Source: Arenibacter sp. P308M17 | Lineage (GTDB): Bacteria > Bacteroidota > Bacteroidia > Flavobacteriales > Flavobacteriaceae | NCBI RefSeq assembly: GCF_003426735.1 | Contig: NZ_QVON01000009.1 | Span: 124,001 to 188,000 of the forward strand | Length of the DNA: 64,000 nucleotides | Reading direction: 5' to 3' | Shown here: positions 52,801-60,958 of the stretch, piece by piece | Layout of the letters: each line of letters begins with the position of its first letter | Position numbering within the stretch: the stretch's first letter is position 1 | Translations under genes and position numbers: made by a program | The notes under the pieces: model-generated | The model's input: only the letters and a program-made list of their open reading frames with translations | Told to the model about the DNA's origin: nothing | Database searches by the model: none

Positions 52801-55800
52801 GGTCCCATTACACCTATTGCAGGAAGTAGTTTTGTGTATACCACCGCAAGTCCCGGTACTTATCAATTCCAAATTACGGACGGCAATGGTTGTGTGGTGG
52901 AAACCAATGTGGTAACCATAAGTCCTACGGATATTATAGCGGCGACTGCCGATGTTACCGATCCTCGATGCGACGATCCCAATACCGGGGTGGTGCGCTT
53001 GATCCCCGATACCACCGTAGGGGTGGCTCCATACGCCTATAGTATAGATGGGATTACCTATACGAATCAGGCAGTATACGGAAACCTTTCTCCAGGAAAT
53101 TATACCTACTGGGTAAGGGATAGTAGGGGATGTTTTATAGATGTATCATTTACAGTAGGCCCTCCGGATCCGGGAGTGGATGTTAACGTGGTGCCCAATG
53201 ATGCCACCTGTGCTGCGGGAGTCGTTACAGGAAGTATTGATGTTACTGGTAATATCAATGGTGTAGCTCCTTATACCTATACTTTATTGGATGTAAACGG
53301 AACCGTGGTCGGTCCCGTTGTAAATACAGCAAGTGACACCCATAGTTTTACCAATTTACCAGTTGGGGAATACACGGTAATTACTAGGGATGCATCCGGT
53401 TGTGAAGATAGGGATGCGGTCACCTTGGGCCATACAGGGCTAACAATAACCCCGGTTCCACCACCATTGCCGGCAAGCTGTGATCCCAGTGCAGATGGCT
53501 TTACATATACTGTTAACATTGCTGGTGGTTCGGGAGAGTATGATATAAGGGTGATTGGTGATCCGTCAGGCTTTTTTAGTATGGTATCTGGTGCTACTTC
53601 ACATACCTTTAGTTATGCAGCAAATGGCATTATCTATGGAGTGGCCTATACGGTTGAAGTTTTGGATAGGGTAACAGGCTGTATCTATCAACAGGAAATT
53701 CCTCCTGTAAGTGATGCAAGTAATCCATTGGCAGCTGTGGCTTCGGGAACTTCAGCTTCCTGTGATGTTTCTGGAAATGGAATATTCAATTATGAGGTTG
53801 AGGAATATACTGGTACCCAACTGGAAATTACGGTTTTTAATGTCACAACTGGTGCTATAGCTGTACCTGCAATAATCATTGTAGTGCCAGCCTATGTTGC
53901 GGGTACTCCTTATGCAGGACAGATAACAAACTTGCCTCCCGGTAACTACCGCGTTTTGGTGGAAGACGTACCTACGGGCTGTACCATTAGTGCACAGGCA
54001 ATTATAGCCCAAGATATCCCAACCATAAGTGTAGATAGTAATACCAATGCCAATTGTAATGATCCGGACGGACATTTAGTGGTACGCGGTGTGGGTGGAA
54101 CGGGTCCATATCAATATTCCGTTGTACCGACTACAACGCCTGTTGGGGCCTATTCGCCAACTACGGACTATGATCTTACGCCTGGGAATTATGATGTTTA
54201 TGTACAGGACGCCAGTGGTTGTGGTTCTTTTAATACGGTCACTATCCTGGAGGATCCGGGAGTTGCGGTACCTACCATAGATGTTACCAATCAATGCTTT
54301 GTGGTGACCTCCTATAATGTAGCCGTTACTTCGCCATTAAATAGTGGTCCTGCCCCGGAAACTACTTTTCAATACGACATGGGCAACGGATTTCAGGATA
54401 GCCCATTATTCTCAGTTCCCAATCCAGGTACTTATACCATGACGGTAAGGGATGGTAACGGATGTACGGCAACCAATACTTTTGAAGTATACGATTTCTT
54501 TTCCATAACCGCCAGTGCAACCGCGGAGCCTTCCTGTAATAATGCCGATGGTACCATTACCGTGGTAACCTCCGGTGGAAGCGGGGATTTTGATTATGTT
54601 TTGGACGATGGTATAAATCCACCTACTTTTCAAGCTAATAATCCTGTTTTTACAGGCCTTATTCCAGGAAATTATACCATAACCGTTACAGATAGGAGTT
54701 CCAATACTTCTCCATTATGTGAGGATACCGCCGTTGTTGAAATTATTACGGTAGATCAACCAATTATAGATTCCGTACTAACTGAAGATATTTCTTGTTT
54801 CGGAAGTGCCGATGGCAGTATTTCTGTGGATTTGGTAGCGGCTTCGGCCACGGACGGACCTTTTGTTTATAATTTGTACGATAGTTCCAATAATTTGGTG
54901 GTGAGTCAGGCAGATGCCATTTTCGATAATTTAACCGCGGACAACTATCGGGTAGAAGTAGTGTCCAGTAGAGGATGTACATCGTTGCCGGAACCTGCAA
55001 ACATTGCAGAGCCTACGGCATTAATGGGAGCGGCAACAGCACCTCCTTTTGCCTGTAACCCATCCAGCAATACCTTTAATACCACAATAATAACCGCATA
55101 TGCGGATACCAATGGGGATGGCTCCGGAACACTTACAGGTACCGGTCCTTACACTTACAGTATCAATGATGGTAGCCCGGTATTCGACGGGACCAATTTC
55201 CAAACTGGCAATACTTTTGAGATTATAGATAATGGTGGGCCACAAACCATCATCGTAACCATAAGGGATGATAACGGTTGCGAAATAACGGATACGGTCA
55301 ATTTAGTTCCTCCCTCCGGATTGACCTTTAGCTTTAACGAGCTTAGCCCGATTACCTGTGATGCTTCCGGATCCGGTGTGATGGCCAGTACCGTGGAGAT
55401 TATAATAGATCAAGGCCCAGGAAATTATGAAGTGGAAATTTTACCCTTGGGAACCGAACCGGTGCGTTCTTCTGCCGGTACGGATAGGGTTGTATGGGAT
55501 TTGGATACCCCCGGCGATTATATTTTTGCCGTGAGGGATATTGACAATGGTGGTTGTTTATTTGTTACTCCAACCTATAATGTGCCCGATTATAATCTTA
55601 TTGAGGCTGTTATAGATGAGGTGAAACCGGTAACCTGTTTTAATGGGACCGACGGAGAAATCAGTATTGAAGTCAATAATTATACTGGTGTATATAACTA
55701 TGAAGTTTTTTCCCGTGATGCCGCAGGTGTGGAGACCAGTACAGGGGTAAGCGGAAGTTTTGATACGTCCAACCCCATCAATAGTCCCGAAATTATTACT

Positions 55801-58299
55801 GGAGTGCCTGCTGGCAACTTACTGGTACGGGTAGAGGCAGTGGATAGTCCATTTTGTGATACTGTTAGTAACACCACTACGGTGCACGGACCGGACAGAC
55901 CTTTGGATCCTACACCGGCCCAAACGGCGGATGTAACCTGTTTTATTCCAGGTAGGGGAGAAATAACGGTGTCAGGCGATGGTGGCTGGGGAGGCTATGA
56001 ATATCAATTGGAATTGGAAACGGCTCCCGGGGTATACCTTATGATCGCTTCCTTTTCCACCAACAATGTATTCAGTGATTTAATAAGTGGTACCTACCGG
56101 GTAGGTATCCGGGATACAGGTGCTTGCGTGGTTACGGAAGACTTCGTCATTAGTCCGCCGGTTCCGATAGCCGCCGATATTAGAATTGTACAGCCTTTGC
56201 TATGTCCTGGTTCCAATGATGGAATAATCGAGGCCTATAATATGAGCGGGGGAGAGGATATTAATGGTGATGGCGAGGAGTATCTGTTCCAGCTGAATAG
56301 GCTGGATACATCAGGCAATATATTAAATACGAGTGGATTACAGGAATCTGCTGTCTTTCCTAACCTTCCTACAGGCAATTATACCATAGTGGTCTATGAC
56401 GGGTGGGGATGTAGTTTTACTACACTACCGGTTTTTATCCAAGACCCTTTGCCGGTAGATGCCGATCTTGTGGAGACTTTGGCTCCCGGTTGCGGGGATG
56501 AGGGCCGTATGGAGCTGACTATTGCCAACCCCGTGGCCGGAATGGAGTATTTCTATCGCAGGTCCGGCACCACTGATCCTTTTGTTTCCTTTGGAGGAAT
56601 AGACGTGGTTGTTGTTGAGATTGTTATACCGGACGTAAATCTCAATCCTGGCCCATACCAATTTGATGTACAGAATGGCAATGGTTGTCCAGAGCAGAAG
56701 TCGAATGAAATTAATCTGGACCCTGCCTTACCTTTGGTAATAGCCCTTGATCTGGTAGATGCGAATATTAAATGTGCCGGACAGCCCACAGGAATTGTAA
56801 GGTCCGAGGCATTTGGAGGGGTAGGAAACTATATCTATACATTGGTAAACAATGATCTGGATAGCGGAACCCCGGGGGTTCCAAGACTCCCTGTGGCCAC
56901 CGATATTGTGAGAGGGGCACAAAGTTCCGGTATATTTAGGGATCTGCCACCGGGATCGTATTATGTTTATGCTACTAGTCTTGGATGTACCGCTATTTCC
57001 GGGGAAGTGTTAATAACTCCCAAAGACCCATTGCTATTGGATCGTTTGGAAATGGTACCCGTTAGTTGTTATGGGGATGTAGATGGGCAGGTCATTATAG
57101 AGGCCAGTGGCGGTACCGGGAAGATTCGTTTCTCCATATCCGATACCTTAAGCGAGTTCTTTGAGGGGGAAGATCCCTTGAATCCCAATTCTTTCACCTT
57201 TACGGATTTACCGCCCGGTACCTATGAAATAATTGTACAGGATGAGCTGGGATGTAATATTTTGCAGGAAGTGACCATTACGGAGCCCGAAGAATTGGTA
57301 GTGGCGAACGTGGATACTATTCCTGAAACCTGTATCAATGCCGCCGATGGCTCAGCGCAACTCACCGTTATGGGGGGAACACCCTTTTTGGATGTGGTAA
57401 GCGGTACGGAGTATTATGAGACCAAGATTATCGGACCTAATTCTGTGGGCGACGAAGTTTTTGTTAGAAACGATGCCCTGTTTTTTGATAACCTAATGGG
57501 GGGTGAAACCTATGTGGTCTTCATTCGTGATGCCATGGGGTGTGAAGCAAACGCCATTGTTCCCATCCCCATTGGGGTCGACCTAAGTTCCGAACCCATT
57601 GTGGAATATGGATGTGAGGGGATTTTTCCAAATAGTACCGTTACCATCCGTATGACGGATCAGAGCTTAATGTCTAGACTCCTTTTTTCATTGGATGTGG
57701 ACGATATGACCTTGGCCAATACCCAGACCATTTTTGGGGATTTGGCGGCCGGTGATCATACTGTTTATATTTATCATGAAAATGGATGTGCCACTTCGGT
57801 CAATTTTAGTGTGGATGCGTATGAACCATTGACCCTGACTGCGGTCAAGACGGGTCCAAATGAGGTTACTGCAACGGCGACTGGCGGTTTTGGGGATTAC
57901 GAATATTTTTTCCAGGGCGACCCTTATGGCGATGTCAATGTGTTTTTATCCAATCAGGACACCAATGTAACGGTCAGGGTGGTAGATCGTATGGGGTGTG
58001 AGGCTACAGTATCCATTCCGTTCAAATTTACGGGTATGCTGGAAATACCTAATTTCTTTACTCCAAATGGAGACAACAAAAATGATGAATGGTACCCCGG
58101 AAATAGGGATTTCTTTCCTCACTTGGAAGTTAAGATCTATGATCGCTATGGTAGGGTAGTGGCCATTTTGGACCAAGTGTCCGGTTGGGACGGTAATTAT
58201 GATGGCAAAGCTCTGCCTACAGGGGATTATTGGTATGAAGTGAACGCAAATGACGAAGATAAGCAACAGTTTTTCGGACATTTTACCTTATATAGATAA
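49858..58299 (+). CDS. Giant SprB-like cell-surface protein with T9SS type B sorting domain
   Basis: A 2813-residue secreted protein. A signal peptide (about 1-27, YIYYTLVLLTLSIVFGVLKA) is followed by a short unique region. Then come about 28 modules (counted by eye) of 80-100 residues, each opening with a Cys-containing strand such as VSCYGDVDGQVIIEASGGTG, EDISCFGSADGSISV or PSCNNADGTITV and closing with LPPGTYEIIVQDELGC-type strands. This is the SprB repeat pattern. Residues about 2728-2813 (IPNFFTPNGDNKNDEW to GHFTLYR) form the gliding-motility-associated C-terminal domain, exported by the type IX system and retained at the surface. It may serve in gliding or adhesion. No PorP/SprF gene follows. 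Confidence 0.93.
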   Translation: MLPKKPRYIYYTLVLLTLSIVFGVLKANPIVNELIADVSAAVENINTTKIVVDRLQESNFSDKTKISSVKAVEMDITTSPMMFATIINGANEEVTCTNDGSTLAKFFLCGTGDDRTISVSGSGTITWQKVSASCPFVGTDDCPVKDNSCYGPAVTGATYFLDASDPSVAGEYRVRVGSGAFYYFRVSSNPLNPQLSTQDIICGNAGRVEVTNVPAGYEYSLNSAAGPYQDNPYFDILTPGNYQVYTRLKNASPSACVFPSQTVTVSEVDMTVDVSMIDIVCSGDKGSISIDVSGVPGFYSYRLIRNGVTMNTYGPNSSNTHTFNNLGAGTYSVSVQAGSSCTQTISTINGNPITIGAGLVPVDATAFATDSFGCGATSVDITIDASGGTGPYQYSINGGAFSGSFTTSTTHTVNSPGSYSIVVRDVNGCTKNAAVDVENIPPPVYNISSIDANCGGSNNGSITVNVTNSNGYNLEYSINNGGTFQNSNVFSNLSPGNYNIVIRYQQDTFSCTTPAVARAIGTPSTILGNANATQTPTCLNESGGQITFSGVSGGVGPYEYSIGSGFLLNNTVFNGISAGTYSPQIRDANGCVSTLPTIVFSPLNKPTDIDFMVSSIDCATGTASVSLAVTGGAAISTYEIIAPTNVNNGGANTFTGLGLGNYTFRVTDSAGCNYTESFAITDISSIGVTSQLLTNVSCVGYSDGAGRFIVDGFSGTYRYQIDANPAVTGQTSNIVSVSGLGAGSYTITVTDEDTNCVDTATLVIAEPSTPLAINPIWTDMSCQNNNRGAVNGNASGGWGGFQYTLTRPNGTTLGPRSNPNFTGLTDDTGPYIISVVDGGGCTASASYTFTSLTAPILVLDSAASDFCFDSSNATTMVVNASGGDGNYEYRIDNGPWTAGGASASYGGLTPGNHTVEVRDGNNCLDSVVRNIRPQTTSTVSIQKELTCSLVPGAGDADIRVNIGNGNPPYANYAVNINGGGYGPITPIAGSSFVYTTASPGTYQFQITDGNGCVVETNVVTISPTDIIAATADVTDPRCDDPNTGVVRLIPDTTVGVAPYAYSIDGITYTNQAVYGNLSPGNYTYWVRDSRGCFIDVSFTVGPPDPGVDVNVVPNDATCAAGVVTGSIDVTGNINGVAPYTYTLLDVNGTVVGPVVNTASDTHSFTNLPVGEYTVITRDASGCEDRDAVTLGHTGLTITPVPPPLPASCDPSADGFTYTVNIAGGSGEYDIRVIGDPSGFFSMVSGATSHTFSYAANGIIYGVAYTVEVLDRVTGCIYQQEIPPVSDASNPLAAVASGTSASCDVSGNGIFNYEVEEYTGTQLEITVFNVTTGAIAVPAIIIVVPAYVAGTPYAGQITNLPPGNYRVLVEDVPTGCTISAQAIIAQDIPTISVDSNTNANCNDPDGHLVVRGVGGTGPYQYSVVPTTTPVGAYSPTTDYDLTPGNYDVYVQDASGCGSFNTVTILEDPGVAVPTIDVTNQCFVVTSYNVAVTSPLNSGPAPETTFQYDMGNGFQDSPLFSVPNPGTYTMTVRDGNGCTATNTFEVYDFFSITASATAEPSCNNADGTITVVTSGGSGDFDYVLDDGINPPTFQANNPVFTGLIPGNYTITVTDRSSNTSPLCEDTAVVEIITVDQPIIDSVLTEDISCFGSADGSISVDLVAASATDGPFVYNLYDSSNNLVVSQADAIFDNLTADNYRVEVVSSRGCTSLPEPANIAEPTALMGAATAPPFACNPSSNTFNTTIITAYADTNGDGSGTLTGTGPYTYSINDGSPVFDGTNFQTGNTFEIIDNGGPQTIIVTIRDDNGCEITDTVNLVPPSGLTFSFNELSPITCDASGSGVMASTVEIIIDQGPGNYEVEILPLGTEPVRSSAGTDRVVWDLDTPGDYIFAVRDIDNGGCLFVTPTYNVPDYNLIEAVIDEVKPVTCFNGTDGEISIEVNNYTGVYNYEVFSRDAAGVETSTGVSGSFDTSNPINSPEIITGVPAGNLLVRVEAVDSPFCDTVSNTTTVHGPDRPLDPTPAQTADVTCFIPGRGEITVSGDGGWGGYEYQLELETAPGVYLMIASFSTNNVFSDLISGTYRVGIRDTGACVVTEDFVISPPVPIAADIRIVQPLLCPGSNDGIIEAYNMSGGEDINGDGEEYLFQLNRLDTSGNILNTSGLQESAVFPNLPTGNYTIVVYDGWGCSFTTLPVFIQDPLPVDADLVETLAPGCGDEGRMELTIANPVAGMEYFYRRSGTTDPFVSFGGIDVVVVEIVIPDVNLNPGPYQFDVQNGNGCPEQKSNEINLDPALPLVIALDLVDANIKCAGQPTGIVRSEAFGGVGNYIYTLVNNDLDSGTPGVPRLPVATDIVRGAQSSGIFRDLPPGSYYVYATSLGCTAISGEVLITPKDPLLLDRLEMVPVSCYGDVDGQVIIEASGGTGKIRFSISDTLSEFFEGEDPLNPNSFTFTDLPPGTYEIIVQDELGCNILQEVTITEPEELVVANVDTIPETCINAADGSAQLTVMGGTPFLDVVSGTEYYETKIIGPNSVGDEVFVRNDALFFDNLMGGETYVVFIRDAMGCEANAIVPIPIGVDLSSEPIVEYGCEGIFPNSTVTIRMTDQSLMSRLLFSLDVDDMTLANTQTIFGDLAAGDHTVYIYHENGCATSVNFSVDAYEPLTLTAVKTGPNEVTATATGGFGDYEYFFQGDPYGDVNVFLSNQDTNVTVRVVDRMGCEATVSIPFKFTGMLEIPNFFTPNGDNKNDEWYPGNRDFFPHLEVKIYDRYGRVVAILDQVSGWDGNYDGKALPTGDYWYEVNANDEDKQQFFGHFTLYR

Positions 58300-58327
58300 C
58301 TGAATTATTACCTGTATTTTTCCATGA

Positions 58328-58372
58328 AAGTGAGGTCGCTTAAAAACTATTTAGGGGGCCTCACTTATTTTG
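58328..58372 (+). terminator. Possible terminator after the giant surface-protein gene
   Basis: AAGTGAGG (58328-58335) pairs with CCTCACTT (58359-58366) across a 23-base loop and is followed by ATTTTGG. The position, 30 bases beyond the stop, suits a terminator, but the loop is long and the T-tract short. Confidence 0.5.
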
Positions 58373-58477
58373 GTATGCTTGCCTGAAAGGCCATCAAAAA
58401 ATCCAAACCGCCCTTGAGGTTCTCTAAAACAAAAAAATATAGTGGATAATCTCGTCAACGCCCGAATAATGGACATC

Positions 58478-58512
58478 TTTACGAAATCTTTATATCGCAA
58501 TCATTAACTTTG
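58478..58512 (+). promoter_or_regulatory. kdpD promoter with KdpE-style direct repeat
   Basis: TTTACG (58478-58483), a 5-base spacer AAATC, and TTTATA (58489-58494) resemble the KdpE site of enteric bacteria (TTTATA-N5-TTTACA). Ten bases on is TAACTTTG (58505-58512), a perfect match to the Bacteroidota -7 box TAnnTTTG. The kinase GTG start is only 10 bases later, so the transcript would be nearly leaderless. The same repeat with the same spacer occurs at 60701-60717. Confidence 0.65.
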
Positions 58513-58522
58513 AACAAAAATT

Positions 58523-59599
58523 GTGGACTTACTTAGAACAAGAAGATACAGCAAGATAAATCAATACCTGATAAGCGTTTTGCTTATTGTATTTACTGCC
58601 GTGTTATGCTTTTTTTCAGTTGATATTATTGGCTACAGGGCCGTTGCACTTATTTTACTTTTGGTTGTTTCTATCAAAGCCATCCTTTTTGATATTTTTC
58701 CAGTAATGCTATCGGCAATATTAAGTGCATTGATTTGGAATTTCTTTTTTATTCCACCAACGTACACCTTACATATTGGTACTGCCGAAGATGGATTGAT
58801 GTTCTTAATGTATTTCGTTATTGCATCAATAAATGCAGTTTTAACCTACAAAATTAGGGAAGTAGAGCGAAAGGAAAGGGATGAGGCAGAAAAAGAAAAA
58901 GCGATCCAACTTTACAGCACCTTACTTAATTCACTTTCCCACGAATTGAGAACACCAATTTCCACAATAATTGGTTCCATTGACACCATTAGAGATAGCC
59001 AAACCAAGCTTTCTGACCATAATCGCAACGAACTTTATTCACAAATTGAAATTGCCGGTTTTCGATTAAACCGCCAAGTAGAGAACCTTCTAAGTATGAG
59101 CAGACTTGAAGCGGGTTTTATCCGACCCAAGATTGATTGGTGCGATCTTAACGAAATTGTTTTTTCTGCGATTAAGGACATTGAAAATGATGAGCAAGAT
59201 CACAAAATTGTATTTGCACCCAATGAAAACCTACCGTTGGTCAAAATTGACAGCGGTTTAACAGAGCAAATTCTATTTAATCTCATTCATAATGCCGTGC
59301 AACATACACCAAAACATTCAACCATCTCCGTTGAATTGGGTAACAGCGAAACACATTGCATTATTTCGGTTATTGACAACGGAAACGGATTTCCTAAAAC
59401 TGACATTGATTTTGTTTTTGATAAATTCTACCGTTTAAACAATACTGCAACGGGTGGAACAGGTTTAGGACTTTCCATTGTAAAAGGTTTTACGGAAGCT
59501 ATGAACGGTAACGTACTTTTAGATAATTTAGAGGAAGGTGGTGCAAGATTTTTAGTTAAAATTCCGTGCGAAAAATTAGTTTTGAGTGAGGAGAGATGA
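58523..59599 (+). CDS. KdpD-like sensor histidine kinase lacking the N-terminal sensor domain
   Basis: A 358-residue inner-membrane kinase from a GTG start. Residues 15-110 are the DUF4118 four-helix membrane domain of KdpD (FIPPTYTLHIGT at 77-88). Next come the HisKA domain with His140 in SLSHELRTPIST and the ATPase domain with NLIHNAVQH (N box, about 253-261), DNGNGF (285-290) and GGTGLGLSIV (311-320). The large cytosolic KdpD and USP domains of E. coli KdpD (about 400 residues) are absent, so potassium sensing must differ. A KdpE-type regulator is encoded downstream, separated by a four-helix-bundle gene. Confidence 0.9.
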   Translation: MDLLRTRRYSKINQYLISVLLIVFTAVLCFFSVDIIGYRAVALILLLVVSIKAILFDIFPVMLSAILSALIWNFFFIPPTYTLHIGTAEDGLMFLMYFVIASINAVLTYKIREVERKERDEAEKEKAIQLYSTLLNSLSHELRTPISTIIGSIDTIRDSQTKLSDHNRNELYSQIEIAGFRLNRQVENLLSMSRLEAGFIRPKIDWCDLNEIVFSAIKDIENDEQDHKIVFAPNENLPLVKIDSGLTEQILFNLIHNAVQHTPKHSTISVELGNSETHCIISVIDNGNGFPKTDIDFVFDKFYRLNNTATGGTGLGLSIVKGFTEAMNGNVLLDNLEEGGARFLVKIPCEKLVLSEER

Positions 59600-59613
59600 G
59601 TGATGCTAGATGC
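59584..59613. repeat. Left inverted flank of the four-helix-bundle gene
   Basis: GAGTGAGGAGAGATGAGTGA and the following TGCTAGATGC lie between the kinase stop and the four-helix gene. The reverse complement of the gene's 3' end (59981-60016) reads GAGTTATAAGAGATGAGTTA and then TGAGTTATGTTGC, so the flanks form an imperfect inverted pair. Confidence 0.6.
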
Positions 59614-59635
59614 AAGAGAAAAAAAATATTGAATT

Positions 59636-60016
59636 ATGGGTAAAAGTATTTTGAAAGTAAAATCGTTTTTGTTTGCTTTGGAAATTATTCAGCTGTATAA
59701 ATTTCTTTCTAACGAAAAAAGGGAGTATGTTTTGAGCAAACAATTGTTACGCTCAGGGACTTCGGTTGGTGCTAACATAAGAGAAGCCCAAAATGCACAG
59801 AGCCCCAAAGACTTTATTCACAAACTTGCTATATCACAAAAGGAATGTGACGAATCCTTGTATTGGCTTGAATTATTACATCGCTCGGGTTATATATCAG
59901 AAGTTCTATTTGAAGAACATTTTGCCAAAGCAACAGAAATATTAAAGATGCTTAAAAGCTCAATCCCTACCCAAAGCAACATAACTCATAACTCATCTCT
60001 TATAACTCCTAACTAA
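59636..60016 (+). CDS. Four-helix-bundle protein (S23/IVP-like)
   Basis: A 126-residue helical protein of the family first seen as the protein encoded by intervening sequences in 23S rRNA (S23/IVP), structurally like the Avd accessory protein of diversity-generating retroelements. Characteristic segments are YVLSKQLLRSGTSVGANIREAQNAQSP (about 31-57) and KLAISQKECDESLYWLELLHRSGY (about 62-85). The C terminus, THNSSLITPN, is a low-complexity tail encoded by the repetitive right flank. It sits alone between kdpD-like and kdpE-like genes, far from any rRNA, with inverted flanks. Its role is unknown; a cassette-like insertion is likely. Confidence 0.88.
   Translation: MGKSILKVKSFLFALEIIQLYKFLSNEKREYVLSKQLLRSGTSVGANIREAQNAQSPKDFIHKLAISQKECDESLYWLELLHRSGYISEVLFEEHFAKATEILKMLKSSIPTQSNITHNSSLITPN
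59981..60016. repeat. Right inverted flank, encoding the four-helix protein's tail
   Basis: The bases encoding the last twelve residues are a repetition of ATAACTC, ACTCATA and ACTCATCTC words and are partly complementary to 59584-59613. The low-complexity protein tail is therefore a product of the repeat rather than of the fold. Confidence 0.6.
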
Positions 60017-60020
60017 AGAA

Positions 60021-60698
60021 ATGAATAAGGCAGAAATACTTATTATTGATGATGAACCGCAAATCAGAAAACTGCTTCAAATAAATTTGGAGAGCAACGA
60101 TTATAAGGTAATTCAAGCAAGCTCGGGAAAAGAAGGGTTGATCCTATCTGCCAGTCATCCCCCTGATTTGATATTGCTCGATATTGGTTTGCCGGATAAA
60201 AGTGGCCACGAAATTTTACATGAACTACGCGAATGGTATAACAAACCCATCATAATACTTTCGGTTCAGGACAATGAAACCGATATTGTTTCGGCCCTGG
60301 ACCATGGGGCAACCGACTATTTGACAAAACCATTCCGCACAGGAGAACTATTGGCTAGAATTCGTTCCGCAATTGGAAGAAGTCAAAATACGGAGAACAG
60401 CCCCATTGTTTCTTGTGGGGATATTGAGGTTGATTTGGTGGCCCGAACTGTAAAACGAAAAAATGAAGCCATAAAACTCACCTCTACAGAGTATAACCTA
60501 TTGGCTTTATTCGCCAAAAACGAAGGTAAAGTCCTCACACATCAATACCTACTGAAAGAGATTTGGGGATATAGCTATCAAACCGAAACACAGTATTTGC
60601 GTGTTTTTGTTGGTACATTACGTAAAAAGATTGAGGAAAACCCCAATAATCCGCAACATATCATCACAGAAAGCGGAGTTGGTTATCGCTTTCAATAG
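60021..60698 (+). CDS. kdpE: KdpE-like OmpR-family response regulator
   Basis: A 225-residue DNA-binding regulator. The receiver (1-115) has the acidic pair in IIDDEPQIR (about 10-12), the phospho-acceptor Asp54 in LLDIGLPDKSG and Lys in DYLTKPF. The winged-helix effector domain (about 130-225) has the typical LTSTEYNLLALFAKNEGKV and the C-terminal GVGYRF. It is the obvious partner of the KdpD-like kinase. No kdpFABC genes are present; the nearest transporter gene is ktrB-like, so this system probably controls that channel. KdpE-style direct repeats flank the two units. Confidence 0.92.
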   Translation: MNKAEILIIDDEPQIRKLLQINLESNDYKVIQASSGKEGLILSASHPPDLILLDIGLPDKSGHEILHELREWYNKPIIILSVQDNETDIVSALDHGATDYLTKPFRTGELLARIRSAIGRSQNTENSPIVSCGDIEVDLVARTVKRKNEAIKLTSTEYNLLALFAKNEGKVLTHQYLLKEIWGYSYQTETQYLRVFVGTLRKKIEENPNNPQHIITESGVGYRFQ

Positions 60699-60700
60699 TC

Positions 60701-60767
60701 TTTATAAAATCTTTATACAAGCATCCCAATCCTTGATTTTTTAAATATCACTTCCATCCGACCTTTG
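60701..60767 (+). promoter_or_regulatory. KdpE-style direct repeat upstream of the potassium-channel unit
   Basis: TTTATA (60701-60706), spacer AAATC, and TTTATA (60712-60717) begin 3 bases after the kdpE stop. The repeat matches the one at 58478-58494, including the spacer, and fits the enteric KdpE pattern TTTATA-N5-TTTACA. A weaker -7-like GACCTTTG lies at 60760-60767, ahead of the small ORF at 60792. The site-to-box distance is longer (42 bases) than at kdpD. Confidence 0.6.
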
Positions 60768-60791
60768 TAGTGCCAAAAAAAACACAAAGAG

Positions 60792-60946
60792 ATGAAATGG
60801 GATTTTTTCTATGATGAAGGTGAGGGCAACCCTACGAATCCATTCAAGATTGGTACAAGGACATCAAACATTTGATTGTACCCACAATTTTAATGATGGT
60901 TTTAGGAATTGCTGCTTATCCCTATTTCCGGTTTTTCCATTTCTAA
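60792..60946 (+). pseudogene. Small membrane ORF with an apparent frameshift
   Basis: The ATG at 60792, preceded by CACAAAGAG, opens MKWDFFYDEGEGNPTNPFKI and stops at 60875. From about 60824 the frame one base back reads GQPYESIQDWYKDIKHLIVP and then TILMMVLGIAAYPYFRFFHF before a stop at 60946. That gives a well-formed charged head plus one membrane helix. Joined by one missing or extra base near GAGGGCAAC, the two make a 50-residue single-pass protein. It could be a true broken gene, a sequence error or a frameshifted gene; the product would be a small accessory of the potassium unit. Confidence 0.5.
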
Positions 60947-60958
60947 AGTTTATAACAG

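Noticed and set aside
59636-60016. Diversity-generating retroelement accessory gene (avd)
   Set aside because: The fold family is similar, but no reverse transcriptase, template repeat or variable repeat is nearby.
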